A stretch of 5,311 nt of DNA from Planctomycetota bacterium (GCA_022614705.1 JAKEIB010000363.1:1-5311); one strand, 5' to 3'; positions 1-5,311 are shown, numbered from the stretch's first letter. Numbers and translations: made by a program. The notes: a model not told the origin generated them from the sequence alone.

Positions 1-416
1 GGCGGGCAGCCGGGCACGTACACGTCCACCGGCACCACCAGGTCGACGCCCTTCACCACGTGGTAGCCGTACTTGAAATACGGCCCGCCGCCGACCGTGC
101 ACGCCCCCATCGCGATCACGAACTTCGGATCGGGCATCATGTTGTACAGCCGGCGAACGCGACTCGCCATCTTATAAGTCACCGTGCCGGCCACGATCAT
201 CAAGTCCGCCTGCCGCGGCGTCGCGCGAAACGCGCCAGCGCCGAAGCGGTCCATGTCAAACCGGCTGGCCCCCGTGGCCATCATCTCGATCGCACAGCAG
301 GCTAACCCGAACGTCAGCGGCCAAACGCTCGATTGCCGCGCCCAGTTGATCGTCTGCTCGACCGTCGTCGTGATGACGTTTTCCTCAAACCGCCCTTCAA
401 TCCATGGTTGTGACAT
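1..416 (-). CDS. nuoB: NADH-quinone oxidoreductase subunit B (NuoB), 3' end cut by the window edge
   Basis: Subunit of respiratory complex I. NuoB sits at the junction of the peripheral arm and the membrane arm, carries the terminal [4Fe-4S] cluster N2, and passes electrons to quinone. I translated the minus strand from the ATG at 416-414, giving 138 complete codons plus two bases before the edge. The four expected N2 ligands are all visible: the tandem pair C40-C41 in GLACCAIEMM, C106 in GACTVGGG, and C137 in VPGCP. Other family signatures are the N-terminal NVITTTVEQTINWARQSS, the SRFDMDRFG stretch (51-59) and RATPRQADLMIVAGTV (64-79). The family is usually 160-250 residues, so roughly the last third lies outside. 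No clear Shine-Dalgarno sequence precedes the start. A palindromic repeat ends 12 nt upstream. The gene immediately upstream is a SufR-like regulator, not nuoA as in the classical operon order. Identity is near certain. Confidence 0.97.
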   Translation of the reverse strand, partial: MSQPWIEGRFEENVITTTVEQTINWARQSSVWPLTFGLACCAIEMMATGASRFDMDRFGAGAFRATPRQADLMIVAGTVTYKMASRVRRLYNMMPDPKFVIAMGACTVGGGPYFKYGYHVVKGVDLVVPVDVYVPGCP

Positions 417-428
417 TATTTCGCTCGC

Positions 429-505
429 GTAAGTTAGGCTTTCTAGCCTGACACTCTCTTATTCAACTTGTTGCCGCAAAGGTCAGGCTGGAAAGCCTAA
501 CCTAC
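429..505. repeat. Palindromic intergenic repeat A (REP/MITE-like), 24-bp inverted arms
   Basis: Arms at 429-452 and 482-505 are inverted copies matching at 22 of 24 positions, around a 29-bp centre (453-481). Each arm is itself a hairpin: GTTAGGCT-TTCT-AGCCTGAC at 433-452 and GTCAGGCT-GGAA-AGCCTAAC at 482-501. Each has an 8-position stem (one G.T or C.A position) and a 4-nt loop. The element can therefore fold as one long stem or as two small hairpins, the BIME-like layout of REP elements. It occupies nearly the whole gap between the regulator stop (517) and the nuoB start (416), leaving 11 and 12 bp on either side. No T-run follows it, so it is not a classical intrinsic terminator. From memory, similar GTTAGGCTTTCCAGCCTGAC units recur in planctomycete genomes; I could not verify this here. 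Confidence 0.85.
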
Positions 506-516
506 ATGATTCTCCG

Positions 517-1140
517 CTACGTGCTACTCGGCGTGAAGGTGCAGCAGTTCGCGCCATCTAACCGGCACTCAGTCAGCCGCATGTTCTCACCCAAGACCTC
601 GGACAGCATCAACTTTTCCATCGTGCAAACGCCGCGGTCGCGCCTGGCCAATTCCGGGTACGGGCACGCCAGTGCGGTCAACACTGGCAACTCGCCCGAG
701 GAGCTGACTTCAAACGGGATGTTTCTTTCACCCATCAGCTGTGAAAGCGCCGTCATGCGGTCCCCGAGTGTATCACCCGAAATATCGTCGCGATACCGCT
801 CGACGAGCCGATTGGCGATCCGCTTCAACAAGCCGCGCCGAATCGCGGGGTCCTCGACGCTCTTCACTTCTTCCCACAGCACAATCGCCATGTCTGAGAA
901 GTTGGTGCCGGCCGAGCGCTCACCCTTCTCGGTGAGCGAGTATCGGTGATTGGGCCGACCGCGCGTCTTCCGCTCCGTGCGACGCTCGATCAATCCGTCC
1001 GCCATCAGCCGTTGAAGCCGCTGACGAACGGCCGTCGCCGTCACCCCCATCTCCTTCACGAGGCTAGAAATAGTCGCCGCGCCTTCGCGACGCATGCAAT
1101 CGAGCATCGTCTTGTCGGAAGTCCCAGTTTGAGTGCTCAT
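517..1140 (-). CDS. SufR-like winged-helix transcriptional regulator with a C-terminal Fe-S cysteine motif
   Basis: A 207-residue DNA-binding protein of the ArsR/DeoR-like group that includes SufR, the Fe-S-cluster-dependent repressor of suf genes. Residues about 8-75 form a winged helix: KTMLDCMRREGAATISSLVK, then the recognition segment GVTATAVRQRLQRLMADGLI (32-51) and the wing RKTRGRPNHRYSLTEKG (57-73). The C-terminal part holds C159, C172, C192 and the pair C199-C200. The spacing C159-X12-C172-X27-C200 agrees with that recalled for SufR proteins. I chose the ATG at 1140 because AGGA lies 9 nt upstream (1150-1153). A GTG at 1197 would add 19 residues, but it falls inside the likely promoter and that tail is not family-like. 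It is co-directional with nuoB, 100 bp away. No suf genes are in view, so the target is unknown; autoregulation and control of nuoB are inferences. SufR-like identity is fairly sure, an exact sufR orthologue less so. Confidence 0.85.
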   Translation of the reverse strand: MSTQTGTSDKTMLDCMRREGAATISSLVKEMGVTATAVRQRLQRLMADGLIERRTERKTRGRPNHRYSLTEKGERSAGTNFSDMAIVLWEEVKSVEDPAIRRGLLKRIANRLVERYRDDISGDTLGDRMTALSQLMGERNIPFEVSSSGELPVLTALACPYPELARRDRGVCTMEKLMLSEVLGENMRLTECRLDGANCCTFTPSST

Positions 1141-1180
1141 CGAAGGTGGTCCTGTTCGGGTGCGCCCCAACTCCCTATCA

Positions 1181-1208
1181 ATCCTACATGTTTCCACATT
1201 TTTGACAA
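1181..1208 (-). promoter_or_regulatory. Candidate sigma70-type promoter of the SufR-like gene, with a possible operator in the spacer
   Basis: On the minus strand a -35-like TTGTCA (1203-1208) is followed after 16 nt by a -10-like TAGGAT (1181-1186). Transcription would start near 1174, giving a leader of about 35 nt that contains the AGGA ribosome site at 1150-1153. The region 1186-1230 is markedly AT-rich against its surroundings. The spacer holds a short dyad, ATGT-TTCC-ACAT (1188-1199). A wider dyad, ATTTTT (1198-1203) with AAAAAT (1220-1225), overlaps the -35 box. Either could be an operator for autorepression, which is common for this family. Both dyads are short, so this is a prediction only. 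Confidence 0.5.
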
Positions 1209-1274
1209 CCCTATATTTGAAAAATACAGATTTCTTCCTAACCCATGTTATACCAACAGCTTATCGTGATCCAA

Positions 1275-1334
1275 TGTCATTCCGAGGTCCGCCGAGGAAT
1301 CCAGCCGGACCCCTCGGAGGATCTCGGCGTGACA
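1275..1334. repeat. Palindromic intergenic repeat B (REP-like, TGTCATTCCGAG type)
   Basis: Arms 1275-1300 and 1309-1334 are inverted copies with 20 of 26 positions matching, around an 8-nt loop (CCAGCCGG). The outer ends are TGTCA/TGACA, and inner blocks CCGAG and CCGAGG pair with CTCGG and CCTCGG. The left arm resembles the TGTCATTCCGAG-n-GAGGAATC sequence that I recall as a dispersed palindrome in many unrelated bacterial genomes. It lies between the dus stop (1384) and the promoter of the SufR-like gene. It could act as a hairpin at the 3' end of the dus transcript, but no T-run follows. A second weak hairpin, CGTCGT (1358-1363) with ACGACG (1374-1379), lies just beyond the dus stop codon. 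Confidence 0.75.
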
Positions 1335-1383
1335 GAGCCAAGAGTCCGTTACGTCCGCGTCGTTCGATCGTGCACGACGTCTG

Positions 1384-2463
1384 CTAGCAAGGGAAATAAT
1401 CGTCCACGACTGCACGGAACTCGGGCGGCGTCGTGACCTTCACAATCCGGCTGCGGAATTCGCGCGCCCCGGCGCGGCCTTGGGCGTAGCAGCAGGCGTA
1501 TTTCCGCATCAGCAGCGAGCCTTTGGCATCGCCGAAGCGCTGGCAGATGAGTTCGAAGTGACGCAGCAGTAGTTGCCGCTCTTCATCAAGCGTCGGATCG
1601 GGCGGCACCGAATCGCCGCGCAGCGCCGCGGCCGCTTGTTGAAACAACCACGGCCTGGCCAGCGATGCCCGTGCGATCATCACGCCGTCGATGTCGTAGC
1701 GCCGAAACGCGTCCACGACCTTTTGCGCGGAATCCAAGTCGCCGTTGCCGATGAGCGGGATTCGTTTGAGGTGCGGCTTGATGGACGCGATATGGTCCCA
1801 GTCGGCCGAGCCACGAAACATGTCGGCCGCCGTGCGACCGTGGACCGTGAGCGCCGCCGCGCCGGCCCCTTCCACGACCTGAGCGATGTCGATCGCGTTG
1901 ATTTGATCGCGCGTGCAACCGAGCCGGATCTTTGCGGTAACGGGCGTCGGCGCGCACGCCGCGACGACTTTCTCAATGATCGCGCCCATCCGCTCCGGCT
2001 CGCGCAACAGGTACGACCCGCTGTGCGCCTTCTGCACGACGTCGCGCACTGGACACCCGAAATTGATGTCCACGACGCTGACCCCGTACTCATGCGCCAG
2101 TCGCGCGCCGACTTTCGCCAACGTAAACGGATCGTTGTCCCACATCTGCACGGCCAGCGGCCGCGGCTCGTCCTTCACGCCCCATAGCCGATCGGGATTT
2201 TCGGCCGCCTGCTCCGTGAGCCAGATAAAACCTTTGGCGTTGACCATCTCCGTGGCCAACAGCCCTGCCCCTCCCAGTTCGCGCACGATTTGGCGGAACG
2301 CATAGTTCGTGTAGCCCGCCATCGGGGCTTGCAGAATTGGCGGATCGACCTTGAGCGAACCGATCCACAGCGGCGCGACGACGGGCGGCGGGCCGCTGTC
2401 AATAAGTGCGGCACCGCGATTGCGAATGCTGTCCAGATTTCTAGTTGCTGCGAGCGGCCCCAT
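1384..2463 (-). CDS. dus: tRNA-dihydrouridine synthase (Dus family, DusB-like)
   Basis: FMN-dependent cytosolic enzyme that uses NADPH to reduce specific uridines in the tRNA D-loop to dihydrouridine. The 359 residues show the full family pattern. The FMN-binding strand QAPMAGYTN is at 45-53. The catalytic cysteine C137 sits in INFGCPVRDVVQKAHSG (133-149). K178 in VTAKIRLG and H208 in LTVHGRTAADMF contact the flavin. The phosphate-binding turns are LIGNGDL (237-243) and GVMIARASLARPWLF (260-274). The helical tRNA-binding C-terminal domain runs from about 290 to 359. The ATG at 2463 gives about 36 residues before the barrel begins (GSLKVDPPILQAP), longer than typical; I find no in-frame ATG, GTG or TTG that would trim it well and no good ribosome site. 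It starts 23 bp after the stop of the exported-protein gene, so co-transcription is likely. Which uridine it modifies cannot be told from sequence alone. Confidence 0.96.
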   Translation of the reverse strand: MGPLAATRNLDSIRNRGAALIDSGPPPVVAPLWIGSLKVDPPILQAPMAGYTNYAFRQIVRELGGAGLLATEMVNAKGFIWLTEQAAENPDRLWGVKDEPRPLAVQMWDNDPFTLAKVGARLAHEYGVSVVDINFGCPVRDVVQKAHSGSYLLREPERMGAIIEKVVAACAPTPVTAKIRLGCTRDQINAIDIAQVVEGAGAAALTVHGRTAADMFRGSADWDHIASIKPHLKRIPLIGNGDLDSAQKVVDAFRRYDIDGVMIARASLARPWLFQQAAAALRGDSVPPDPTLDEERQLLLRHFELICQRFGDAKGSLLMRKYACCYAQGRAGAREFRSRIVKVTTPPEFRAVVDDYFPC

Positions 2464-2486
2464 AGCAGGCCATTATTGCACGTCCG

Positions 2487-3818
2487 TCAACGTGGTGAAA
2501 CCAACAGCGAACGTTCTTCGCGCCGTGGATTTGGCTTCACTTCCGCCGATGCAGGTTCGACCGACTCATCCAGCGTGGTGGCTCGCGACACGCTTTGGCC
2601 GGCCGGCTCCCAGCCCTCGTCGGCGAATGTGCGCGGCAGGACGGCCGAGTTTCGCGACTGCCGACCGGTCGCACCCGACGGCGAGCTAGGCCGCGTAGCG
2701 GTTGGCGGGACATCCACTTTGATTAACATGCCCACCAGCCGTTCGGCGCCAATTTCGCCCGGCGTCGACAGCTCGGTGTATCGAGCGATGCGACGATTGT
2801 AGTCACGGGCGATCTGTACGAATGCCCGCCGACGCAACGCCAACAGCTCTAGCGCGCGGAGCGTATCCGTCCCATCACCACTCTCGTTTTGCGCCACGGC
2901 GCCAATCCATTCCTGGGCGCGCTTCACCGCGTTGGCCGCGTCTTTCAGCTCGGCGTATCGCAACGGCAACAGGACGGCCAACTCCTGGGCTTCGACCGAC
3001 GGTCGGCCCGCGAAGATTTGCTCGTAGTGACTCTGGTAGCTGCCGCAATGCGGAAGGTCGGCCGGCAGCGGCAGGCTTGTGTTGCCGCGGCCCATCATGC
3101 TGGCCAGTCGCCGCTGCGACGCCACGGCCGCCTGCCGCGACGTGCCCAAACGCACGACAAACTCCGATTCGGCCTGTTGCAAGGTCGCGCCCGCGCGCGG
3201 CATCAGCGACCGCAACTTGGCAAGCTCGCCTTGCTCGCGCAACCCGAGATAGTAGTCGGCCACGCTGGAACACAGGTCCCAATACGCCTCAACGCGCTGG
3301 GCCTGCTCCTGCCGCGATCGTGCGCCGACGACGACATCCAGGAGCGAGACGGAGCTACCCGAAAGTTGCGAGCCGGGCGGCGGGCTGAGCATTTGTTTCA
3401 TCATCGCCGACGGTTTGATGCCGGTGGCGGGTACTGTGCTCGGAGCCGTCGCACCCGATTGCGACGCCGAGCTGCGATACAGTGATTGTCCGTCACTCGT
3501 CGGCGGTGGAGACGCCGTGGCGCCATTTGGTCGCCCCAATGGCTGATCGCCAGTCACCGGCGCACTCAGCTGCCGTGCGAAGGGGCTGCTGACGGCACCG
3601 GCGTTGTCGGATGGCGCGGAAGTGCGGGCCGGATCACCGGCAGGCGGTGGTTCGATTTTCGGAATCAGCCCGCTCTCGGAAGAGCTACCACCCGCGGGAT
3701 TCGCCGCCGGCGCGCTGTTGCCGCCAGGCGAATTGTTGCCGGCAACTGGATAGCGTTCATTCGCTGAACGCACCTGACCAGCCAACACCAGCGCGATGAA
3801 CAAAGCGGCAGTGGACAT
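2487..3818 (-). CDS. Exported Ser/Ala/Pro-rich protein with a divergent TolC-like helical core
   Basis: A 443-residue predicted secreted protein. I start it at the ATG at 3818, which has GGAGG 6 nt upstream and opens with a hydrophobic segment, STAALFIALVLAGQV (2-16), read as a signal peptide ending near A19. The signal lacks the usual N-terminal K/R and has no ideal AXA site. An in-frame ATG at 3968 would add 50 residues, but they come mostly from a palindromic repeat and look unlike protein. Residues 20-155 and 370-443 are low-complexity (Ser, Ala, Pro, Gly, Asn). The core 160-365 is helical: VEAYWDLCSSVADYYLGL (176-193), QAAVASQRRLASMMG (229-243), the linker SLPLPADLPHCGSYQSHYEQ (248-267), LLPLRYAELKDAANAVKRAQ (283-302), and LLALRRRAFVQIARDYNRRI (325-344). 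This order resembles the repeated helical hairpins of planctomycete TolC-like proteins (from memory). The beta-barrel strands of a true TolC are not evident, so an efflux role is unproven. Cysteines C183 and C258 could pair after export. Confidence 0.8.
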   Translation of the reverse strand: MSTAALFIALVLAGQVRSANERYPVAGNNSPGGNSAPAANPAGGSSSESGLIPKIEPPPAGDPARTSAPSDNAGAVSSPFARQLSAPVTGDQPLGRPNGATASPPPTSDGQSLYRSSASQSGATAPSTVPATGIKPSAMMKQMLSPPPGSQLSGSSVSLLDVVVGARSRQEQAQRVEAYWDLCSSVADYYLGLREQGELAKLRSLMPRAGATLQQAESEFVVRLGTSRQAAVASQRRLASMMGRGNTSLPLPADLPHCGSYQSHYEQIFAGRPSVEAQELAVLLPLRYAELKDAANAVKRAQEWIGAVAQNESGDGTDTLRALELLALRRRAFVQIARDYNRRIARYTELSTPGEIGAERLVGMLIKVDVPPTATRPSSPSGATGRQSRNSAVLPRTFADEGWEPAGQSVSRATTLDESVEPASAEVKPNPRREERSLLVSPR

Positions 3819-3824
3819 GACGGG

Positions 3825-3829
3825 CCTCC
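3825..3829 (-). promoter_or_regulatory. Shine-Dalgarno site fixing the start of the exported protein
   Basis: GGAGG on the minus strand ends 6 nt before the ATG at 3818. It is the strongest ribosome site in the window and decides against the in-frame ATG at 3968, which lies inside a repeat. I see no convincing -35/-10 pair between 3819 and 3886. Confidence 0.75.
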
Positions 3830-3886
3830 ATGCGACGTAAACGACTGCAAGTTGACGAATGGGTGATGGCTTAACGATACGTTTTT

Positions 3887-3967
3887 TGAACAGGAGGCAA
3901 CAGAGAGAACAGAGAAAGAAGAAATGATTGCTGTCCTTCCTCCGTTTCTTCTGTTTCCTCCTGTTCA
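3887..3967. repeat. Palindromic intergenic repeat C, purine-rich/pyrimidine-rich arms
   Basis: Arms 3887-3918 and 3936-3967 are inverted copies with 26 of 32 positions matching; the outer 11 (TGAACAGGAGG) are perfect. The centre is 17 bp (3919-3935). On the plus strand the left arm is almost all purine with regular C interruptions (AACAGAGAGAACAGAGAAAG) and the right arm is its pyrimidine counterpart. I recall similar AACAGGAGGAAACAGAG units dispersed in several bacterial genomes, unverified here. It lies between the kinase stop (3988) and the start of the exported protein. A run of six T (3882-3887) sits at its left edge, so a minus-strand transcript reads A there and it is not a normal terminator for the kinase. 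Confidence 0.8.
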
Positions 3968-3987
3968 TATGTCCGTGTTTTGGTCGG

Positions 3988-5094
3988 CTAATCCAGTTCC
4001 TCTAACCAAACGCGCAGCTCATTTTCGTACTCGCTCGCCAGGTCGCCGCGGACGAGCGTTCGCTGGAACTCGGCGAGGCCTTCCGGGCCGGTGTCCGCCT
4101 GCTCGGCCGTGGCGTAGCGCAGCATCGGGTCCGGCGCGGTGAGCCGGCGGCAAATCATCATCAGCAGTTCGCTCTTCGTCACTTCCCGCGGCAGAATCTT
4201 GTGCAACCGCTGCGGCAGCTCGCGCTTGGCTTCCAGCAAGTTGCCGAATTCGCGAATACCGGCAAACAGCGGCCGGCCGGCCAACAGCTCCACCAGCACA
4301 TAGCCCACGCTGGCCAGGTCCGAGCGCGGGCTGATCTCCTCGCGGTCCAAAATCTCCGGCGCCGCATACTGCGGCGTACACGTCTTGTCCTGCGGCATGT
4401 TGTTCAGGTCCACCGCCGAGCCGATGTCGATGATCTTCGCATTGCCCGTGCGCTTGACCATGATGTTCGACGGCTTCACGTCGCCGTGCACGATCTCTTC
4501 GCGATGCAGCGCGGCCAACGCAGCCAGGCACTCGCGAATGATCGCCACCGCCATGCCCGCCTTGAGGCGAATCCGCCCCTGCCCGGCGGTCGCGATCACG
4601 TTGTTGATGTAGTCCCAACGCCGTTGGCCAACCTTGGAGCGGGCCCGCTCGAGCATCTCCGGCGCGAGCAGCGAATCGAGGTCGTAGCCGTCGACCCATT
4701 CCATTTCGAGAATACGGATGCGGTTGCGCTCGATGAAGTTCTGCACGTCGAGCAGATTGTCGTGCTGAATCTGTGCGACGCGCGAGCTGACGTAGGCCAT
4801 CCGCTCCATCGCCTCGCGATAGCTCCGCTCGTCGACGAACGCCTCGGGCGAGAAAAATTTCAACGCGACCGGCAGCGTGAAGTTGTCCGCCCCGCGACGC
4901 TCGCTCAGGTAAACGACGCCTTGCCCGCCCTTGCCGAGCTGCCGCTGCAGCCGCAAGTGCTCAGTCCAGCCGAGCTTCGGCTCAGCGAGGAGATCCTTGT
5001 AATGGTCGAGCAGCTCATTCACGCGCGGCTCGGCACGTTTGCCTCCTTGCGTGATCGTGCGAGTCTCATGCAACAGCGTGGTCGTCAAACCCAT
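3988..5094 (-). CDS. Soluble Hanks-type serine/threonine protein kinase with HGD and DIG motifs
   Basis: A 368-residue protein kinase that transfers phosphate from ATP to Ser/Thr of unknown targets. Visible motifs in order: glycine loop GKGGQGVVY (54-62); ATP-anchoring K79 in VALKFF; a probable helix-C glutamate at E94 or E97; catalytic loop VHGDVKPSNIM (202-212) with D205, K207 and N210; metal-binding D223 in IDIGSAVD; APE at 245-247; and SDLASVGYVLVELLAGRPLF (258-277). HRD is HGD, making this a non-RD kinase, and DFG is DIG; all catalytic residues are kept, so it should be active. A stretch of about 35 residues (143-180) is inserted before the helix leading to the catalytic loop. No membrane segment or PASTA/TPR/WD repeats are seen, so it is cytosolic. 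The tail is acidic (DLASEYENELRVWLEELD). The start has GAGG 7 nt upstream. It is followed after 168 bp by the exported protein, with no evident functional link. Confidence 0.94.
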   Translation of the reverse strand: MGLTTTLLHETRTITQGGKRAEPRVNELLDHYKDLLAEPKLGWTEHLRLQRQLGKGGQGVVYLSERRGADNFTLPVALKFFSPEAFVDERSYREAMERMAYVSSRVAQIQHDNLLDVQNFIERNRIRILEMEWVDGYDLDSLLAPEMLERARSKVGQRRWDYINNVIATAGQGRIRLKAGMAVAIIRECLAALAALHREEIVHGDVKPSNIMVKRTGNAKIIDIGSAVDLNNMPQDKTCTPQYAAPEILDREEISPRSDLASVGYVLVELLAGRPLFAGIREFGNLLEAKRELPQRLHKILPREVTKSELLMMICRRLTAPDPMLRYATAEQADTGPEGLAEFQRTLVRGDLASEYENELRVWLEELD

Positions 5095-5101
5095 GATGTG
5101 A

Positions 5102-5105
5102 CCTC
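5102..5105 (-). promoter_or_regulatory. Shine-Dalgarno site of the kinase gene
   Basis: GAGG on the minus strand, 7 nt before the ATG at 5094. It supports the full-length start, which places the kinase domain after about 45 residues. Confidence 0.6.
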
Positions 5106-5160
5106 GTAGGTGATTCGATCGAACTCCATTTCGCCGGCGGCAAACCGCCCAGAATGCCCC

Positions 5161-5190
5161 ATTTTACGGCAATGCAGCCGAAAGTCACAA
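5161..5190 (-). promoter_or_regulatory. Candidate sigma70-type promoter of the kinase gene
   Basis: On the minus strand TTGTGA (5185-5190) and TAAAAT (5161-5166) are separated by 18 nt; the -10 box matches consensus at 5 of 6 positions. Transcription would start near 5154, giving a leader of about 60 nt. That leader includes a small hairpin, GGCGG-TTTG-CCGCC (5136-5149), and the GAGG site. Prediction by consensus only. Confidence 0.4.
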
Positions 5191-5207
5191 CGGCTATGTT
5201 TAGACGT

Positions 5208-5240
5208 AAAAACACTACTGTCCGGCTAACGCCGGAGTGA
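5208..5240 (-). terminator. Hairpin upstream of the kinase, possible terminator of the preceding gene or small REP unit
   Basis: A perfect 6-bp stem with a 4-nt loop, TCCGGC-TAAC-GCCGGA, lies at 5221-5236. In the minus direction it is followed, after a short partly paired stretch, by TTTTT (5207-5211). This could end transcription from a gene beyond 5311. Minus-strand stop codons just upstream (TAA and TGA in two frames, between about 5250 and 5275) would allow a gene to end there, but no coding sequence can be identified in so short a stretch. A fragment of a dispersed repeat is equally possible. I see no gene in 5095-5311. Confidence 0.3.
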
Positions 5241-5311
5241 CTTCGGTTAACTCTTAGGATTTCAACAAGTTGCGTTCGACAATGCGTGTACACGATCTGA
5301 ACTCGCCAGCA

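Noticed and set aside
429..505. CRISPR array or intrinsic terminator
   Set aside because: Only two repeat copies in inverted orientation, no regular spacers, and no T-run after the stem in either direction.
506..949. 147-codon plus-strand open frame
   Set aside because: It is antisense to the SufR-like gene, whose winged helix and cysteine motif are clearly real; the plus frame has no recognisable domain.
1141..1197. Extended GTG start of the SufR-like regulator
   Set aside because: The added 19 residues overlap the -10 box and the leader; the ATG at 1140 has an AGGA site and fits family length.
1573..2187. 204-codon plus-strand open frame
   Set aside because: Antisense to the dus catalytic core, Arg/His-rich composition typical of a shadow frame.
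429..3967. Insertion sequence or transposon remnants
   Set aside because: The palindromes have no transposase fragments and no clear target-site duplications in view; they fit small REP/MITE-like units better.
4201..5109. 302-codon plus-strand open frame
   Set aside because: Antisense shadow of the kinase gene in GC-rich DNA; His/Arg/Ala-rich with no domain.
5066..5293. 75-codon minus-strand frame from a GTG, overlapping the kinase start
   Set aside because: It runs through the predicted promoter, hairpins and ribosome site of the kinase and resembles no family I know. It stays open to the window edge, so a longer gene extending in from outside cannot be fully excluded.

Overview
The window is about 60% GC and every gene I can support lies on the minus strand. 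Gene content and style suggest a planctomycete (Pirellulales-like). There is a soluble Hanks-type kinase, an exported TolC-like protein with long Ser/Ala/Pro-rich stretches, and intergenic gaps filled by different palindromic repeats. This placement is inference from gene style; no ribosomal marker is present.

Layout in the direction of transcription (high to low coordinates): (1) 5095-5311 is a leader with a candidate promoter and two small hairpins. (2) 3988-5094 is a soluble Ser/Thr protein kinase with HGD in place of HRD and DIG in place of DFG. (3) 3819-3987 is a gap holding a purine/pyrimidine-asymmetric palindromic repeat. (4) 2487-3818 is an exported protein with a TolC-like helical core, followed after only 23 bp by (5) 1384-2463, a tRNA-dihydrouridine synthase; these two look like one transcription unit. 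(6) 1141-1383 holds a second palindromic repeat and the AT-rich promoter of (7) 517-1140, a SufR-like winged-helix regulator with a C-terminal cysteine cluster. (8) 417-516 is a gap almost entirely filled by a third palindromic repeat. (9) 1-416 is the 5' part of nuoB (complex I subunit with the N2 iron-sulfur cluster), cut by the window edge.

Most genes here are housekeeping or regulatory. The clearest functional link is the predicted Fe-S-sensing regulator directly upstream of, and co-directional with, the gene for a complex I Fe-S subunit, with a structured repeat ending 12 nt before the nuoB start codon. I do not see evidence for a wholly new defence or biosynthetic system. The most notable signals are the three unrelated palindromic repeats, one in each of three gaps, and the SufR-like/nuoB adjacency.
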